A stretch of DNA of 64,000 bases, taken from NCBI GenBank assembly GCA_945859605.1, contig OX243824.1:7369537-7433536 (forward strand), read 5' to 3'. The notes under the pieces are model-generated. The model ran no database searches. It saw nothing but the letters and a program-made list of their open reading frames with translations, and was not told the DNA's origin. Of the stretch, positions 32,955 to 44,021 are shown in pieces. Both the position numbers and the translations under genes were made by a program. The DNA comes from Lumbricus rubellus (lineage: Eukaryota; Annelida; Clitellata; Crassiclitellata; Lumbricidae). The first letter of the stretch is position 1. Each line of letters starts with the position of its first letter.

Positions 32955-35178
32955 TGTAGCGCGGCATATAATTTGACGCTACGGATTTTATTTCTGGTTG
33001 CCATGTATATATATTTTTGGATCCGTTATGGTATTTTCGGGGTCTGATATTATATATATTATAATATTATTATATTTTTGAGCTGCAGTCGGTGACCTAG
33101 ATAATATTGGTGACCTAGATTTCAATGTTGAGCTCGTGTGTGATACGAGTCGCCGACAGGGATGACGTAAGCGGTCGCCATAGCTACCAGATTATTGATC
33201 GCTTCCTGCATACGCTCAGCGAATGGAGGGTCGGCCGAAAAGGAGGAAGAGGAGTCGGCCGATATGACAGACGCAGTGCCAGAGCAGTACAGATAAACGG
33301 ATAGGCAGACGGACGGAGCAATACGCCCTGCTGGCCGCTGTCATTGAATGCATGTGTGGTATCTTTCCTTCACGCTGTACGAGGTGACCTGGTCTATTTT
33401 TAGCACGGTTGACTCAGTGCAACTCGTGCGTACGTGTCAGAGCAAGAGGAAGAGAGAGAAAGACAGTGAGCTGCAGACAGACGCTTAGAGGGAGATAGGT
33501 GGTCGCAGCTGCATAGGAATTCAGCGCGCTTTATCTGATCACGCGGTACATGCGTGATCACGGCTCGTGCAGTGTCTTCTGCGCATGCGTGTGCGTCACC
33601 TAGAGGCGTGGCTAAAAAGGCAGAAACGCGCAGCTCGCAGGCAGATTCACGACGGACTTCGACGAGGATAGACGTGTAGCTCTGGAGAGCAAGTTACATA
33701 TTCAGAGTTTGATTATTTATTTAAGTTAGCTTGGATTCGTCGTCTGAGTTATTGCGTTGTCGCGTATTTACTTCACGGATTCTGTACGGAAATTCTAAAA
33801 CGGCAAGGAGCCGATTCCATTGCGGTTTTGTGTTACGAGCGAATCGTCAGCGCTGTGGTTCTGTTTCGCATCTTCGTAAAGGAGTTAAGTCTTTCGTTCT
33901 GGTTTTTTTCGATCTTTCTCTCGTTTGGAGCGAAACCGCTCAGGTTTCCGAAATTTCTTCTGTCGTCGATATCTGCTGCGCAGTTAGCCTACGGGCGTCA
34001 ATCTATTATTTAAATATCTTTTCGTGGATTCCCTGTTCTCGACGTGTCAACTCGGCCTTACCGTCCTGTCAGCGTCGATTGTTGCGGATTCCTCTGAGTC
34101 ACTTATCGTCGACGCACGTCCTGGATTCGACGCTCCATCTGCGCCTTTCCTCGCATAACGTCGGCCTTGTCCTGTGTCTCTAGTAGAAGGTACAGTTTTG
34201 CTGGGGTTTTCAATACAAAACTAAATTGATCTTTTGGGCAGAGAAATTAAGATTGGTATCTAAGTACAAAATTGGGGATTCATTTTGTCTGCTCCGATTG
34301 AAGTCTGTTTGAATTGTGTTGCATATTATTATCAGTTGCTTTAAACTGTAAGCTGTTGATTAACATTGCGAATAATTATTGATTGGTTCTGATAATAATA
34401 AGATTCATTGATTAAACCTTCGGATTTACTTCTTGCTAGCGTTAGGATTCGACTTAGCTAAAACTTGTATAGCGCCATGGATAGAAGCGGAGCATCAACT
34501 CCCTCGCAGCCCTCCAGACCACCGTCTGCGCTGGAAATAGGCATTTTACTAGAGGCCATACAAACGAATTCTAAGTCCTCCCAAGAAGCCATGACTTCGA
34601 TGCAGACTAATGTGGAAGAAGCCATTTCCTCAGTGAAAACTGATGTACAGGCAACCATACAGAATAATGCTAGAGATACCCAGGAGGCTATCTCTGTCGT
34701 ACAAAGCAATGTTGAAGAGGCAATTGCCTCAGTACAAAATAATGTCAGGGAAGCGCTGACAGAAGTTGTCGCAAGAATTGAACGATTAGAGACGACGCCC
34801 AGGGCATCTCCGAAGCCGGTTGCAGGTTCGAACCCAGAAACAATGTTTCCCTTTGGTACCACCGCGGATAGACCTTACCACTCAGCCATCGGCCTGGGAA
34901 GAGCTTCGGGGGCTAGGCTTAAGGACCTTTCACTTCCGGTTAACCCCGGAATCCTACGCCGGAGTGAAAGACTGGCCAGTAAGGCCCCAGTTTCATACGG
35001 AGAGCTAAGAGGTCGAGATACCTGGCCATCCCGAACCCGACAGGATTCGAACCCCGAAGCTACCGCCTCCCTTCCTCCGTCTATATCTCTGAACTACGAC
35101 CTGCAACCGCACGCGGCCCTCTCACACGTTGGACCGGAAGTGGCGACTCCGGGAGTGTACGCGGGGGCGGGCGTTACA
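32955..35178 (+). repeat. 5' LTR (2224 bp)
   Basis: It is repeated at 44022-46245 with a constant offset of 11067. A TATA-like CTAAAAAG lies at 33612-33619 in a GC-rich context. A variant poly(A) signal ATTAAA lies at 34411-34416; there is no AATAAA in the LTR. If polyadenylation follows ATTAAA, the gag ATG at 34477 falls in U5. These promoter and poly(A) calls are inference. Confidence 0.93.
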
Positions 35179-38100
35179 ATTGGTCCCAGTCAGTGGGGTC
35201 GATTTAGTTCTAGAGATTTGGACGAGGAGGAGGAAACGGAAAAAGTCGGAATAAGAGAAACTGCATTATCTTTTGAAAGAAGGAAGGAAAGGGAATTTGC
35301 TGATAATGTAGAAATTATGTCTGATGATGATGGTAGCATAGACATTGAAGTTAGCAAAATAATGGAATCTAGACCTAAAACTGTGAAAATAATTGATAAA
35401 AGAATGCAAGCAGCACAGCAATCGGAGTCTAGAAATTTTGAAATAAATAAACCGATCGCAAATAAATTATTGTGGGAGGGGGGTGATAAGGTCAACCCAG
35501 TTCCTTTGGCCTCTTCTTCGCCCTCTCACGTGGATTATCCTCGACCTGATCCGCAATTGAGAATGCATGAATCGTTCGTGCACGCGGGTCAGCCAAGAAC
35601 GGAAGTGACGTCAAATCGGGTCGACGCTTTCCAATCCACGTCGGGAATGCCGACCTATCACTCCGGGCCCAACTACGATGGGCTGGTTACTTCGACCATG
35701 GTTGGTCGAGATTACGCTCGACCCGACCTTCGACCCGACCCTCGACCCGGTCCAGTGGCAACTACGGCGGTCGACTGGATGCAACCGAGCGCACACCGTG
35801 AGCATCCATACGTGTCATGGATGGCGGCTCCGAACTATGCTCCGAATTACGCTCCGAACTACGCTCCGAACACGCTCCACAACAGCATCGACAACCGGGT
35901 TTGGCTCGACCCGCTTCGCTGTCTCGACCCACCTCGTCCCAGCGACGTCGCCTTTCCTCGGTGGCCGACCGTCGTGGAGTCGGCAAGGATGAACTCATGT
36001 CTCGGTGCTCAGAATTTTGGATTTAGTCGTAACACCGAATTGCCTCGTCAAGCTCTTCTGAAACCGACTTTCCTGAATAAAATCGAAACAACTGGAGACG
36101 ACAAAGCGACAATGTCTGCGGTTGGTGAAATGAAGGTGCTGCCGCCTGTCAACGCTTACGTCGGTCCTATCAGATCCGTTCCCATGACATCAGTTGCGAC
36201 ACAGACCACACCTGGTGACTGGGAACTTCCGATGAGTAGCATTCGTGGAACAAGCAAGGAACCGGAACCGACCCCCTCTACGACAGTTAAAGCGGCTGAG
36301 GTCAAATCGTCGTCGGCTTGGCCTCCTAGACAAAAGCAATGGACGAAACTCGGTTCTTTCAGCGGAAGGACCGATGTGGAGGTGTTCTTGCGCAAATTCG
36401 CCGTCTGCGCAAGGAACAACGGTTGGACGGACGAAGAGAAATTAGACCAACTGGTGGTTTCCTTGGTGGAACCGGCGACCCATTTACTGGCCGAATCTGA
36501 CAGCTTGGATACATGGACGGCGTTGGTCCAGCGACTTCGAGAACGGTACGGTAGCGCCGAGCAGCAGACCCTGTTCCAGACGCAACTTAGCACCCGAAAG
36601 CAGAAAAGCGACGAAGACATGGGAGTATTAATTGATGACGTTCGACTTTTGTCTTCGCGAGCGTATCCTGGTGCTTCGACAGCTCACCGTGAAGCCATTG
36701 CCATTCGGGCATTCGTGGATGCCTTGAGCGACCGAAATCTCGCGCTGAAGACCCGTGAGCGAGAACCTAAATCGCTCGATGAAGCCTACAAGGTAGCTAT
36801 GAGATTGGATAGCTATCAGAAAGCAGAAGTCGGTGGCCATGAACAGCACGAACGACGACATGGACGGGTCAACGCCGTTAAAGAAAACGAGGATCCGATA
36901 GTGGTAGACCTGAAACGGCAGATGGAGAGGATGAATGGAGAAATAGAGCAATTAAAGAAAGGGCAACAACCGGTGTCGGCGCCTCAACACGGAGACAATA
37001 ATCGCGGGTCGTGGAGTGGCCAGAACGCTCCAGCCAGAAATAATTGGTCGAACACCAATGGAAATAACGAGCGGGGAAGTCCACGGTGTTATATATGTCA
37101 TCGACTCGGCCATTTAAGCTCGGCCTGCAGAAGTGGACCGCGGAGAGGCATGGAACCGGAAGTTGGACGACCGGAGCGGAGGTGCTACGAATGTTCCGCC
37201 ACTGACCATCTAGTACGCAACTGCCCGATTCGACGAACAAGAGAGGCTGAGACGAACGATGTTCCGAACGAACCAGCGAACGTCTACCATGTACAAGGTA
37301 GCTCCAACGCTTACTGGGCTCTGAAGGTCAACGGCAAGGACGTAATGGCGCTGGTGGACACAGGGAGCGAAATGTCGCTGGCGCCTGCGTCCCTCGTCAG
37401 AAAGAAGGACATATCGACGTCTACGCAGTTGTTGAAAGCGGCGAATGGAACGGATATCCGGATACTGGGCGAAACCGTACTGCCTTGCCAAGCGGGGGAC
37501 AAACAATTCGACCTGCCCTGTTTGGTAACGGCTCAGGTCAGCGAACTGATTCTGGGACTCGGTTGGTTGATGGGACAACCGGCCCATATAAACTTCCCAG
37601 AGAAAACGATAACGTACCAAGGGAGCATCTTTCCACTTCTCAACCGAGACCGGATGGGAATATGTCGGAGGATTGCTGCGGCTCAGAACGTGAACGTTCC
37701 AGCGTTGTCGGAGATGGATGTGGAAGTGTACGCCATACTGTCGGATCTGAAACCGACTAACACGCACTGGGCCACGCCACCGCATGTACTGGCCTCAGGA
37801 CTGATAATCGCCGGAACACTTCTGCCAGAAAGAGCGATTGACCTTACCGTCAGAGTGCTGAACCCGACCGCTAAAGTGATCAGAATGCCGAAAGGAGTCC
37901 AATGTACGGTGGAAGAAGTGATGTTGGCTGAGGATGATCAGAACGACAGCTCCGCCGCGACCTGCGCCATGGTCGCTGGAGTCAGTAACTATTCCGATGC
38001 AGAGAACGTAGAGACTGTGTTGGGTCCGTTGTGGTCGGAGATCGCCGACGATGTTCCATCAGAGATGCAGCGTCGGCTTCGGGAGTTACTGTTGAATCAC

Positions 38101-38751
38101 CGGGCGGCCTTCTCTCTCGGCGAATGGGATCTAGGATTTACGGACATTCTGCAGCATGAAATTGACACCGGCAACGAAACACCAGTGCGACAACCGCTGA
38201 GACGACAACCACTGTCGTTGCTCCCTATCATAGACGAACAAGTTCACGCGATGTTGGAACAAGGACTGATCGAACCTTCACTGTCACCTTGGGCCAGTAA
38301 TGTGGTCATGGTCCAGAAGCGAGACGGGACCCCCCGCTTCTGCGTGGATTACAGGGCGGTGAATGCCAAGACGCGTAAGGACGCGTACCCACTTCCGCTG
38401 ATCAGTGAGAGCTTGGATTCTCTTGGGGATGCTAAATGGTTTAGTACATTTGATCTCCGAGCCGGTTACCATCAACTGGCCGTCCACGAGAAGGATCGCC
38501 ACAAGACCGCTTTCGTCACCCGACGCGGGAGTTTCCAATTCAAAGTGCTTCCGTTCGGGCTCTGCAATTCGCCTGCCTCGTTTGGTCGCATGATGAACCT
38601 AGTTATGGCTGGATTAAACTTCGAGATCTGCTTGATCTATCTCGACGACATCATCGTCTTCGCTGGGGACCTGGAGACCCACCTGGAGCGATTAGAACAA
38701 GTCGTCTCGTTTGGAAGCCGTGAATCTGAAGCTGAAGCCATCGAAATGTAA
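34477..38751 (+). CDS. Gag-protease-RT (N-terminal part) of the LTR retrotransposon
   Basis: ATG at 34477 in strong Kozak context (GCCATGG); 1424 codons to TAA. The first 234 codons lie inside the LTR and include a coiled coil with a repeated EAISSVQ-NV-type pattern. The frame runs through the primer-binding site without a break. Then come a Gag domain (about residues 620-780), two CCHC-type zinc knuckles (from 37087 and 37183), an aspartic protease motif DTGS (Asp at 37357) and RT with YLDD at 38638-38649. Gag and Pol are one frame, with no gag-pol shift. The frame ends prematurely inside RT because of a shift at about 38707-38710. Confidence 0.9.
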   Translation: MDRSGASTPSQPSRPPSALEIGILLEAIQTNSKSSQEAMTSMQTNVEEAISSVKTDVQATIQNNARDTQEAISVVQSNVEEAIASVQNNVREALTEVVARIERLETTPRASPKPVAGSNPETMFPFGTTADRPYHSAIGLGRASGARLKDLSLPVNPGILRRSERLASKAPVSYGELRGRDTWPSRTRQDSNPEATASLPPSISLNYDLQPHAALSHVGPEVATPGVYAGAGVTIGPSQWGRFSSRDLDEEEETEKVGIRETALSFERRKEREFADNVEIMSDDDGSIDIEVSKIMESRPKTVKIIDKRMQAAQQSESRNFEINKPIANKLLWEGGDKVNPVPLASSSPSHVDYPRPDPQLRMHESFVHAGQPRTEVTSNRVDAFQSTSGMPTYHSGPNYDGLVTSTMVGRDYARPDLRPDPRPGPVATTAVDWMQPSAHREHPYVSWMAAPNYAPNYAPNYAPNTLHNSIDNRVWLDPLRCLDPPRPSDVAFPRWPTVVESARMNSCLGAQNFGFSRNTELPRQALLKPTFLNKIETTGDDKATMSAVGEMKVLPPVNAYVGPIRSVPMTSVATQTTPGDWELPMSSIRGTSKEPEPTPSTTVKAAEVKSSSAWPPRQKQWTKLGSFSGRTDVEVFLRKFAVCARNNGWTDEEKLDQLVVSLVEPATHLLAESDSLDTWTALVQRLRERYGSAEQQTLFQTQLSTRKQKSDEDMGVLIDDVRLLSSRAYPGASTAHREAIAIRAFVDALSDRNLALKTREREPKSLDEAYKVAMRLDSYQKAEVGGHEQHERRHGRVNAVKENEDPIVVDLKRQMERMNGEIEQLKKGQQPVSAPQHGDNNRGSWSGQNAPARNNWSNTNGNNERGSPRCYICHRLGHLSSACRSGPRRGMEPEVGRPERRCYECSATDHLVRNCPIRRTREAETNDVPNEPANVYHVQGSSNAYWALKVNGKDVMALVDTGSEMSLAPASLVRKKDISTSTQLLKAANGTDIRILGETVLPCQAGDKQFDLPCLVTAQVSELILGLGWLMGQPAHINFPEKTITYQGSIFPLLNRDRMGICRRIAAAQNVNVPALSEMDVEVYAILSDLKPTNTHWATPPHVLASGLIIAGTLLPERAIDLTVRVLNPTAKVIRMPKGVQCTVEEVMLAEDDQNDSSAATCAMVAGVSNYSDAENVETVLGPLWSEIADDVPSEMQRRLRELLLNHRAAFSLGEWDLGFTDILQHEIDTGNETPVRQPLRRQPLSLLPIIDEQVHAMLEQGLIEPSLSPWASNVVMVQKRDGTPRFCVDYRAVNAKTRKDAYPLPLISESLDSLGDAKWFSTFDLRAGYHQLAVHEKDRHKTAFVTRRGSFQFKVLPFGLCNSPASFGRMMNLVMAGLNFEICLIYLDDIIVFAGDLETHLERLEQVVSFGSRESEAEAIEM
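35181..35203 (+). promoter_or_regulatory. Primer-binding site, inside the gag frame
   Basis: It starts with TGG 2 bp after the LTR. Read as the complement of a tRNA 3' end it gives CCA, an A discriminator, a 7-base acceptor strand and a T-stem starting with C, then a T-loop match at about 6 of 7 positions. That agreement over more than 20 bases supports a true PBS. I could not name the tRNA. Confidence 0.7.
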
Positions 38752-40939
38752 GCTGCTACGGAAGCAGGTGTTGTTCCTGGGTCACGTGGTTAGCGAGCAC
38801 GGGGTCACTACTGATCCAGAAAAGATTCGAGCGGTCCGTGAATGGCCCACTCCAAACAAGGTCAAGGACGTGAGAGCGTATCTCGGGTTATGCTCCTACT
38901 ACCGTAAATTCGTACCCGACTTCGCTCACATCGCGCGCCCGCTCCACCAACTGACTAAGAAGGGGTTGAAGTTTGCCTGGTCCGATCAGTGTGAAGAAGC
39001 GTTCCAGAAGTTAAAAGACTGTCTAACGGAGTCTCCCATTCTGGCGCTTCCAAACGACACCGGAATGTACATACTGGACACCGATGCTTCAGGGGAATCC
39101 ATCGGCGCGGTACTTTCCCAGATTCAAGAGTCGCAGGAGCGGGTTATCTGTTACGGAAGCAGAGTGTGTTCAGTAGCGGAGCAAAATTACGACGTGACGA
39201 GAAGAGAGTTGCTGGCGGTGATCAACTTTCTTAAAGCGTTCAGACCGTATCTCCTCGGACGGAAGTTTATCCTACGAACGGATCACTCGGCGCTCCAATG
39301 GCTGCGACGGACGCCTCTTCCCATCGGACAACAGGCACGGTGGCTCTCGGTAATGGAGGAATTTGAATTCGATATACAACATCGGTCTGGAGCGGCGCAT
39401 CAAAACGCTGATGCGCTATCTCGAAGGCCAATCCAGGTCAACGTCATCCAGGAGCGACAGCCACCAGCTCATCCTGTCTTATCGGAAATCGCAGATTGGG
39501 ACCCGTCGGTCATAGCGGAGGAGCAAAGACAAGATCCGGATCTAAATTGGATCTTGCAATGGAAGGAGAAATCAACCGAAATGCCCACCGGAGATGAAAT
39601 TCGGAGCTGCAGTGCCTCGACCAAAAGGTTGATCCATCAGTGGCCCCAGATAGTCGTAAAAAATGGACTCTTGCACCGTACGTGGCTGGACTCTGAAGGC
39701 AAACCTATTCGCGACCAGTTAATACCGCCCGTCGGACGACGGCTAACTATCATCCGACTGGCACACGAAGGGATGTCTGGCGGACACCTGGGTGTCCGGC
39801 GAACCATGGCTCAAGTACAACAGCGAGCCTACTGGCCGGGCTGGGGAGAACAGGTGTACCAACAGCTGAAGCGATGCGACAACTGCGCCCGATATATCCG
39901 AGGGAAGCCACCCAGACAAGGGCAACTACAGGACATGGCCGTCGGAGAACCAATGGAATGTCTAGGCGTCGACATCACCGGACCACACCCAGTGAGCAGT
40001 CGAGGGTTCCGCTACATAATGACTGTGATCGACCATTACAGTCGCTGGGCGGAAGCATACCCTATTCGCAACCAGGAGGCCGCCACCGTCGCCCGGATGC
40101 TGATGGACCAGTGGATTCCGAGGTTCGGCTGTCCAAAACAGCTCCTAACGGATCAAGGTCCCTGCTTCGAGGCTGCCCTGTTCCGAGATCTATGTCGCCT
40201 GATGCAGATCGATAAGATTAGGACGTCTCCTTATAAACCCAGTACGAATGGAATGGTGGAGAGGCTACATAGAACCTTGAATTCCATGCTCGGCAAGGTA
40301 GTTTCTCAAAATCAGAAAGACTGGGACGTTCATCTACCTTGGATCATGGGAGCGTATCGGGCCAGTCAGCATGAAAGTACGGGATTCACACCAAACAAAC
40401 TTTTTCTCGGACGCGAGACATGTCTCCCTATCGATCTGGTACTTGGAGACTGTAACCAGAACCATGAACAGCTGTCGGTGGATGATTACGTACAGAAAAG
40501 AACGGACGAGATGCGAGATGTGTTCCAGTTGGCGCGAGAATGCATGCAAAAGCAGGCTGTTCGCCGGGCGTTCCGGTATGATCTTCGAGTGAGGAAGCCG
40601 GAATTTACAAAAGGACAGTGGGTCTGGTACTACTACCCTCGGAAGCGTGTCCACATCAAAGATAAATGGGCAAAATGGTTTTCCGGACCTTACAAGATCC
40701 TGGAACAAGTGAGTCCGGTCCTGTACAGGATCCAGAAATCGGCCAGATCACAAGCGCTGCTTGTGTACGTCGACAAGCTAAAACCGTATCTGGGTGACCC
40801 TCCGTCTGGTTGGACCGAACCCGACCTACAACCACAGGAGCCGATCGAGTTTCCTGGAACCGAGGACACTACCGACGCCCCTGTGGAACTATCAAGACCT
40901 CGCCGTAACATTAAGATGCCGGCCCGGTACTGTGATTAA
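38708..40939 (+). CDS. RT (C-terminal part)-RNase H-integrase of the LTR retrotransposon
   Basis: The frame continues the RT thumb (FLGHVVSEHG) from the shift point, then RNase H (LDTDASGESIGAVLS near 39070), an integrase HHCC finger (HEGMSGGHLG ... CDNC, about 39765-39890) and the integrase core. Catalytic Asp, Asp and Glu lie at 39971, 40151 and 40259, giving the D-D-35-E spacing. It has no start of its own and belongs to the same polyprotein as the upstream frame. Stop is at 40937-40939. Confidence 0.9.
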   Translation, partial: RLEAVNLKLKPSKCKLLRKQVLFLGHVVSEHGVTTDPEKIRAVREWPTPNKVKDVRAYLGLCSYYRKFVPDFAHIARPLHQLTKKGLKFAWSDQCEEAFQKLKDCLTESPILALPNDTGMYILDTDASGESIGAVLSQIQESQERVICYGSRVCSVAEQNYDVTRRELLAVINFLKAFRPYLLGRKFILRTDHSALQWLRRTPLPIGQQARWLSVMEEFEFDIQHRSGAAHQNADALSRRPIQVNVIQERQPPAHPVLSEIADWDPSVIAEEQRQDPDLNWILQWKEKSTEMPTGDEIRSCSASTKRLIHQWPQIVVKNGLLHRTWLDSEGKPIRDQLIPPVGRRLTIIRLAHEGMSGGHLGVRRTMAQVQQRAYWPGWGEQVYQQLKRCDNCARYIRGKPPRQGQLQDMAVGEPMECLGVDITGPHPVSSRGFRYIMTVIDHYSRWAEAYPIRNQEAATVARMLMDQWIPRFGCPKQLLTDQGPCFEAALFRDLCRLMQIDKIRTSPYKPSTNGMVERLHRTLNSMLGKVVSQNQKDWDVHLPWIMGAYRASQHESTGFTPNKLFLGRETCLPIDLVLGDCNQNHEQLSVDDYVQKRTDEMRDVFQLARECMQKQAVRRAFRYDLRVRKPEFTKGQWVWYYYPRKRVHIKDKWAKWFSGPYKILEQVSPVLYRIQKSARSQALLVYVDKLKPYLGDPPSGWTEPDLQPQEPIEFPGTEDTTDAPVELSRPRRNIKMPARYCD

Positions 40940-43900
40940 CGACCGCTTAATTTGCGGGGATTAGCTGAATGCAGGGAGCATCTGTAACATAGTTTAGTTC
41001 GATTCTGATGAAAATGATTTATTTACATGTAATGGTTTTACATGTTGCGTTACGGTGTAAATACTGTAATGTGCATTGTAGGTTGACTGAACTGTGTGTG
41101 GCATTGCACAGATTAATATTTGTATTGTATTGCATTGCATTATAACGATGGCAGTTTGAATATTGCACCAGATGATATATATTGTGTGGCGCTATATAAA
41201 TAGTTGGCGCTATATGAATGATTTTTGACCTGAGGAGATATATTAGAATGATTAAGATCGCTCATTTTAAGTAGTCATGATGATGGTAATTGTGTGATCT
41301 TAGTGCTGTAAGGATATTAATATGATAGGCCTACGTTTCTGATAAGCTATGTTGTGAGACAAGAATTACATTAGGCCTATATTCTGCTGCATATATATAG
41401 CGTGGTTAACTAATTAATTCATTAACAGATTCACTCGGTTAAATTTGATGCAGCAGTAGGCCTACATAAGATTTTTAATTAGTCGTGAGCATAGCAGATA
41501 TATAATAATAAATGATAGAGGCATTATTGATGATTTAAAATGGCGCAATATAAAAATTCTAGAGGCCCTTCGTGTAATATTGTAGCACTCGCAGCGATAT
41601 AATTACATATATAGTTTGCATTGATAATGTTGAGACATGGGCCTATAATAGGTCCTGTTTTGTTGGAGTGACCTATATATTCTGCTCTGTTTAGCTGTTG
41701 TGATTGTAAACTGTACATAGTGCACGGCGCCATATAAATATATTTTAAGCCCAGAGTACACACGATTATAATATTAAATTATAGGCTTAAGGAAAATAAT
41801 ATGTATTAACTACTGCCTTTGCAAATGATATGCCTATTAAGTTTACATTAGATATACAGCGAGTAGGCTTAGACACCTAAGGCATGAGCGATTAGGCTAT
41901 AATAACTAATTATAGGTAGGCTGTTCAGTGTTGATAAATCGCTGCATTTTATATTATAATTATTCAGCCGTATAATGTTTACAGTAATTTGGTTGGTCAG
42001 CCTAATGATTGAAATTGAAGGTCTGATTATATTAACGGCTTAGAATATAATTTCGTGACATAAGCATTAACGGGACGATTTATATTGGCCTATAATTATA
42101 CATTAATTCTGCAGGACGAATTTGTATTCGTAAGGTAGATTTCTGCCTTTTAATATTAATATTATTATTAATCGTTCTGTAAGAGTTTTAATACGGTGCA
42201 GGAGTGACCTAACTTTTCAGTTTGCTTATATGGACTAGTGTGTATATATATTGTGTACGCTGTGTACTGATCTATATTTGGACCAACGTACGTGTTAATG
42301 AGTGCAAGTTTATTCAGCGCTGTCTTGTTATGGTGGACGCGATCACCGCATTTGCATATTTTAATTATAATCGGGCTGGCTTTCCTATGCCATGGGAAGG
42401 TAGATTTTATTTTGATGGGTGGCCTAAGGACCTTCCACGCCCTGCAGATGCTATTGCAGTCGGTGTGGGGGAGGACGGTTAAGTCCGAGCTCCAAAGAGA
42501 AGCCGCAGACCGTCGACCGGGTGATTCTCCCACGGCTTGTGTGGTCTGCTTAATGTATACGAGAAATGATAGATTGAAGAAAGGATGAGCATAGCTGCAA
42601 TATAATCGTGCTAAGCTTACGGAAAATAAGAGGACAGTAATGACTGTGGTCCGTGAATTAATGATAGTTTATAGATCTATGCCTAGACTGTAATCTTGAT
42701 TTTAAAATCATGATGGACCTTTTATATAATTTCTTGCATAGGCCTATGATATATGTAGCCTATAATTATATATGCTTACGCAGTCTCGTAAACGGCGATT
42801 ACAGTGTAATATTGTGCTTAGGTGTAAATTGCAGTAGCCTATATTATTTTTACCTAATTAAGCTTATGTGCAATGACCAATGGAGCCTATTAATAAGGAT
42901 TTGGCTTTATAGGACTGTGATAAACCATGTTAGGAATGTAGGCCTATTGTGGTGCTGGATGATTATATAACATGATAATAATCATCGCTGGTGTGGTGTA
43001 GGCCTATGTTTCACTATTATTGGCATAAATTAATACGCGGCCTATTTAAGTTAATGCACCTGTATACGCTTTGCTGTCGCATATTAATAATTAGGATTAA
43101 TTAGGATGTGACTAGGTTAAAGGGCTGCCTACATTAATGACTGTGCTTACCTTTCGCATTTTTATAATTAAGTTTGGTTAGTTATATATTAGGATGGAAA
43201 GCGTTACATTGCTGGTAGGCCTATTAAGAGGTGCTATTGTTAGAGCAGGCCTATATCTAGGCCTATATTAAGATTACGCTATGTTGAGCTTTCGATGGTA
43301 AATTTTGATAATGGCAGACACAGTTATATTTAACTACGAGTTAGGTCTACTTAGAGACGGAAGCTGTGTGATCAGAGAGTCTCTCTGACGTTATAGGCTG
43401 AGTTGAAATCTAGACGGGGTCCTGCTCTGATATGATAGCAGTGCGGCTTCGTTAGATAATAATCTGCCTTTTAGTGATATTAATGAGTACGAGACTCAGA
43501 TGTCTTGTTATAACAATGACGTGGCTTGGCTTAAGGTGAAACTGTTTGGTTATACCACAGCGATAAACCTATAGGAGTCTAGCAATATGACGTCATGTTC
43601 GATATAATGTGGGCCGAATCGTGTGACTGGTTATACTGCTGTCTGTGATTTAAGTCGGGTTTACCATTGAATGCTTTGCATAATAACTGAACTGATGGAG
43701 GCTTGCGATAAAAATGGACCTATATATGAGCTTATAAATGTTTACATTTTCTACGGAACTCGTAGCAACGGCGCTACATGAACGCAGTGACTCTTAGTGA
43801 TATTGAAAAGACAATTTACTCTGAACTATGTGAATTCGGTTGAATGCTTTTCGCTTAACGCTGTTCGTTGCTGCTGTTATGACTGTTTATTGCATGTTTT

Positions 43901-44021
43901 TGATTTATGCATTTAACTTTAAACTTTTTAAGGTTAAAATCGGAGTATGACCTTACATACAATTTCAGGCTCCATTTGTCCAATTAAATAAAGCCGGAAA
44001 TTCAGGGATAGCCGGAGAGAT
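40940..44021 (+). other. 3 kb non-coding interior between pol and the 3' LTR
   Basis: This is AT-rich DNA with no frame of convincing length and no env-like features (no signal peptide plus membrane anchor). It is dense in TAGGCCTA palindromes (at least eight). A weak purine run GGAGAGA ends 1 bp before the 3' LTR and could be the polypurine tract. AATAAA lies at 43986-43991. Confidence 0.6.

Noticed and set aside
33731..34183. 150-codon frame in both LTRs
   Set aside because: It opens with TTG and lacks a sensible ATG. It is duplicated only because the LTRs are identical, and it lies in the likely promoter/leader region.
34458..34862. Minus-strand 134-codon frame opposite gag
   Set aside because: It is antisense to the well-supported gag coiled-coil frame and has no independent support.
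40940..44021. Possible env gene in the retrotransposon
   Set aside because: No frame above about 120 codons, and no signal peptide, fusion-peptide or membrane-anchor pattern.
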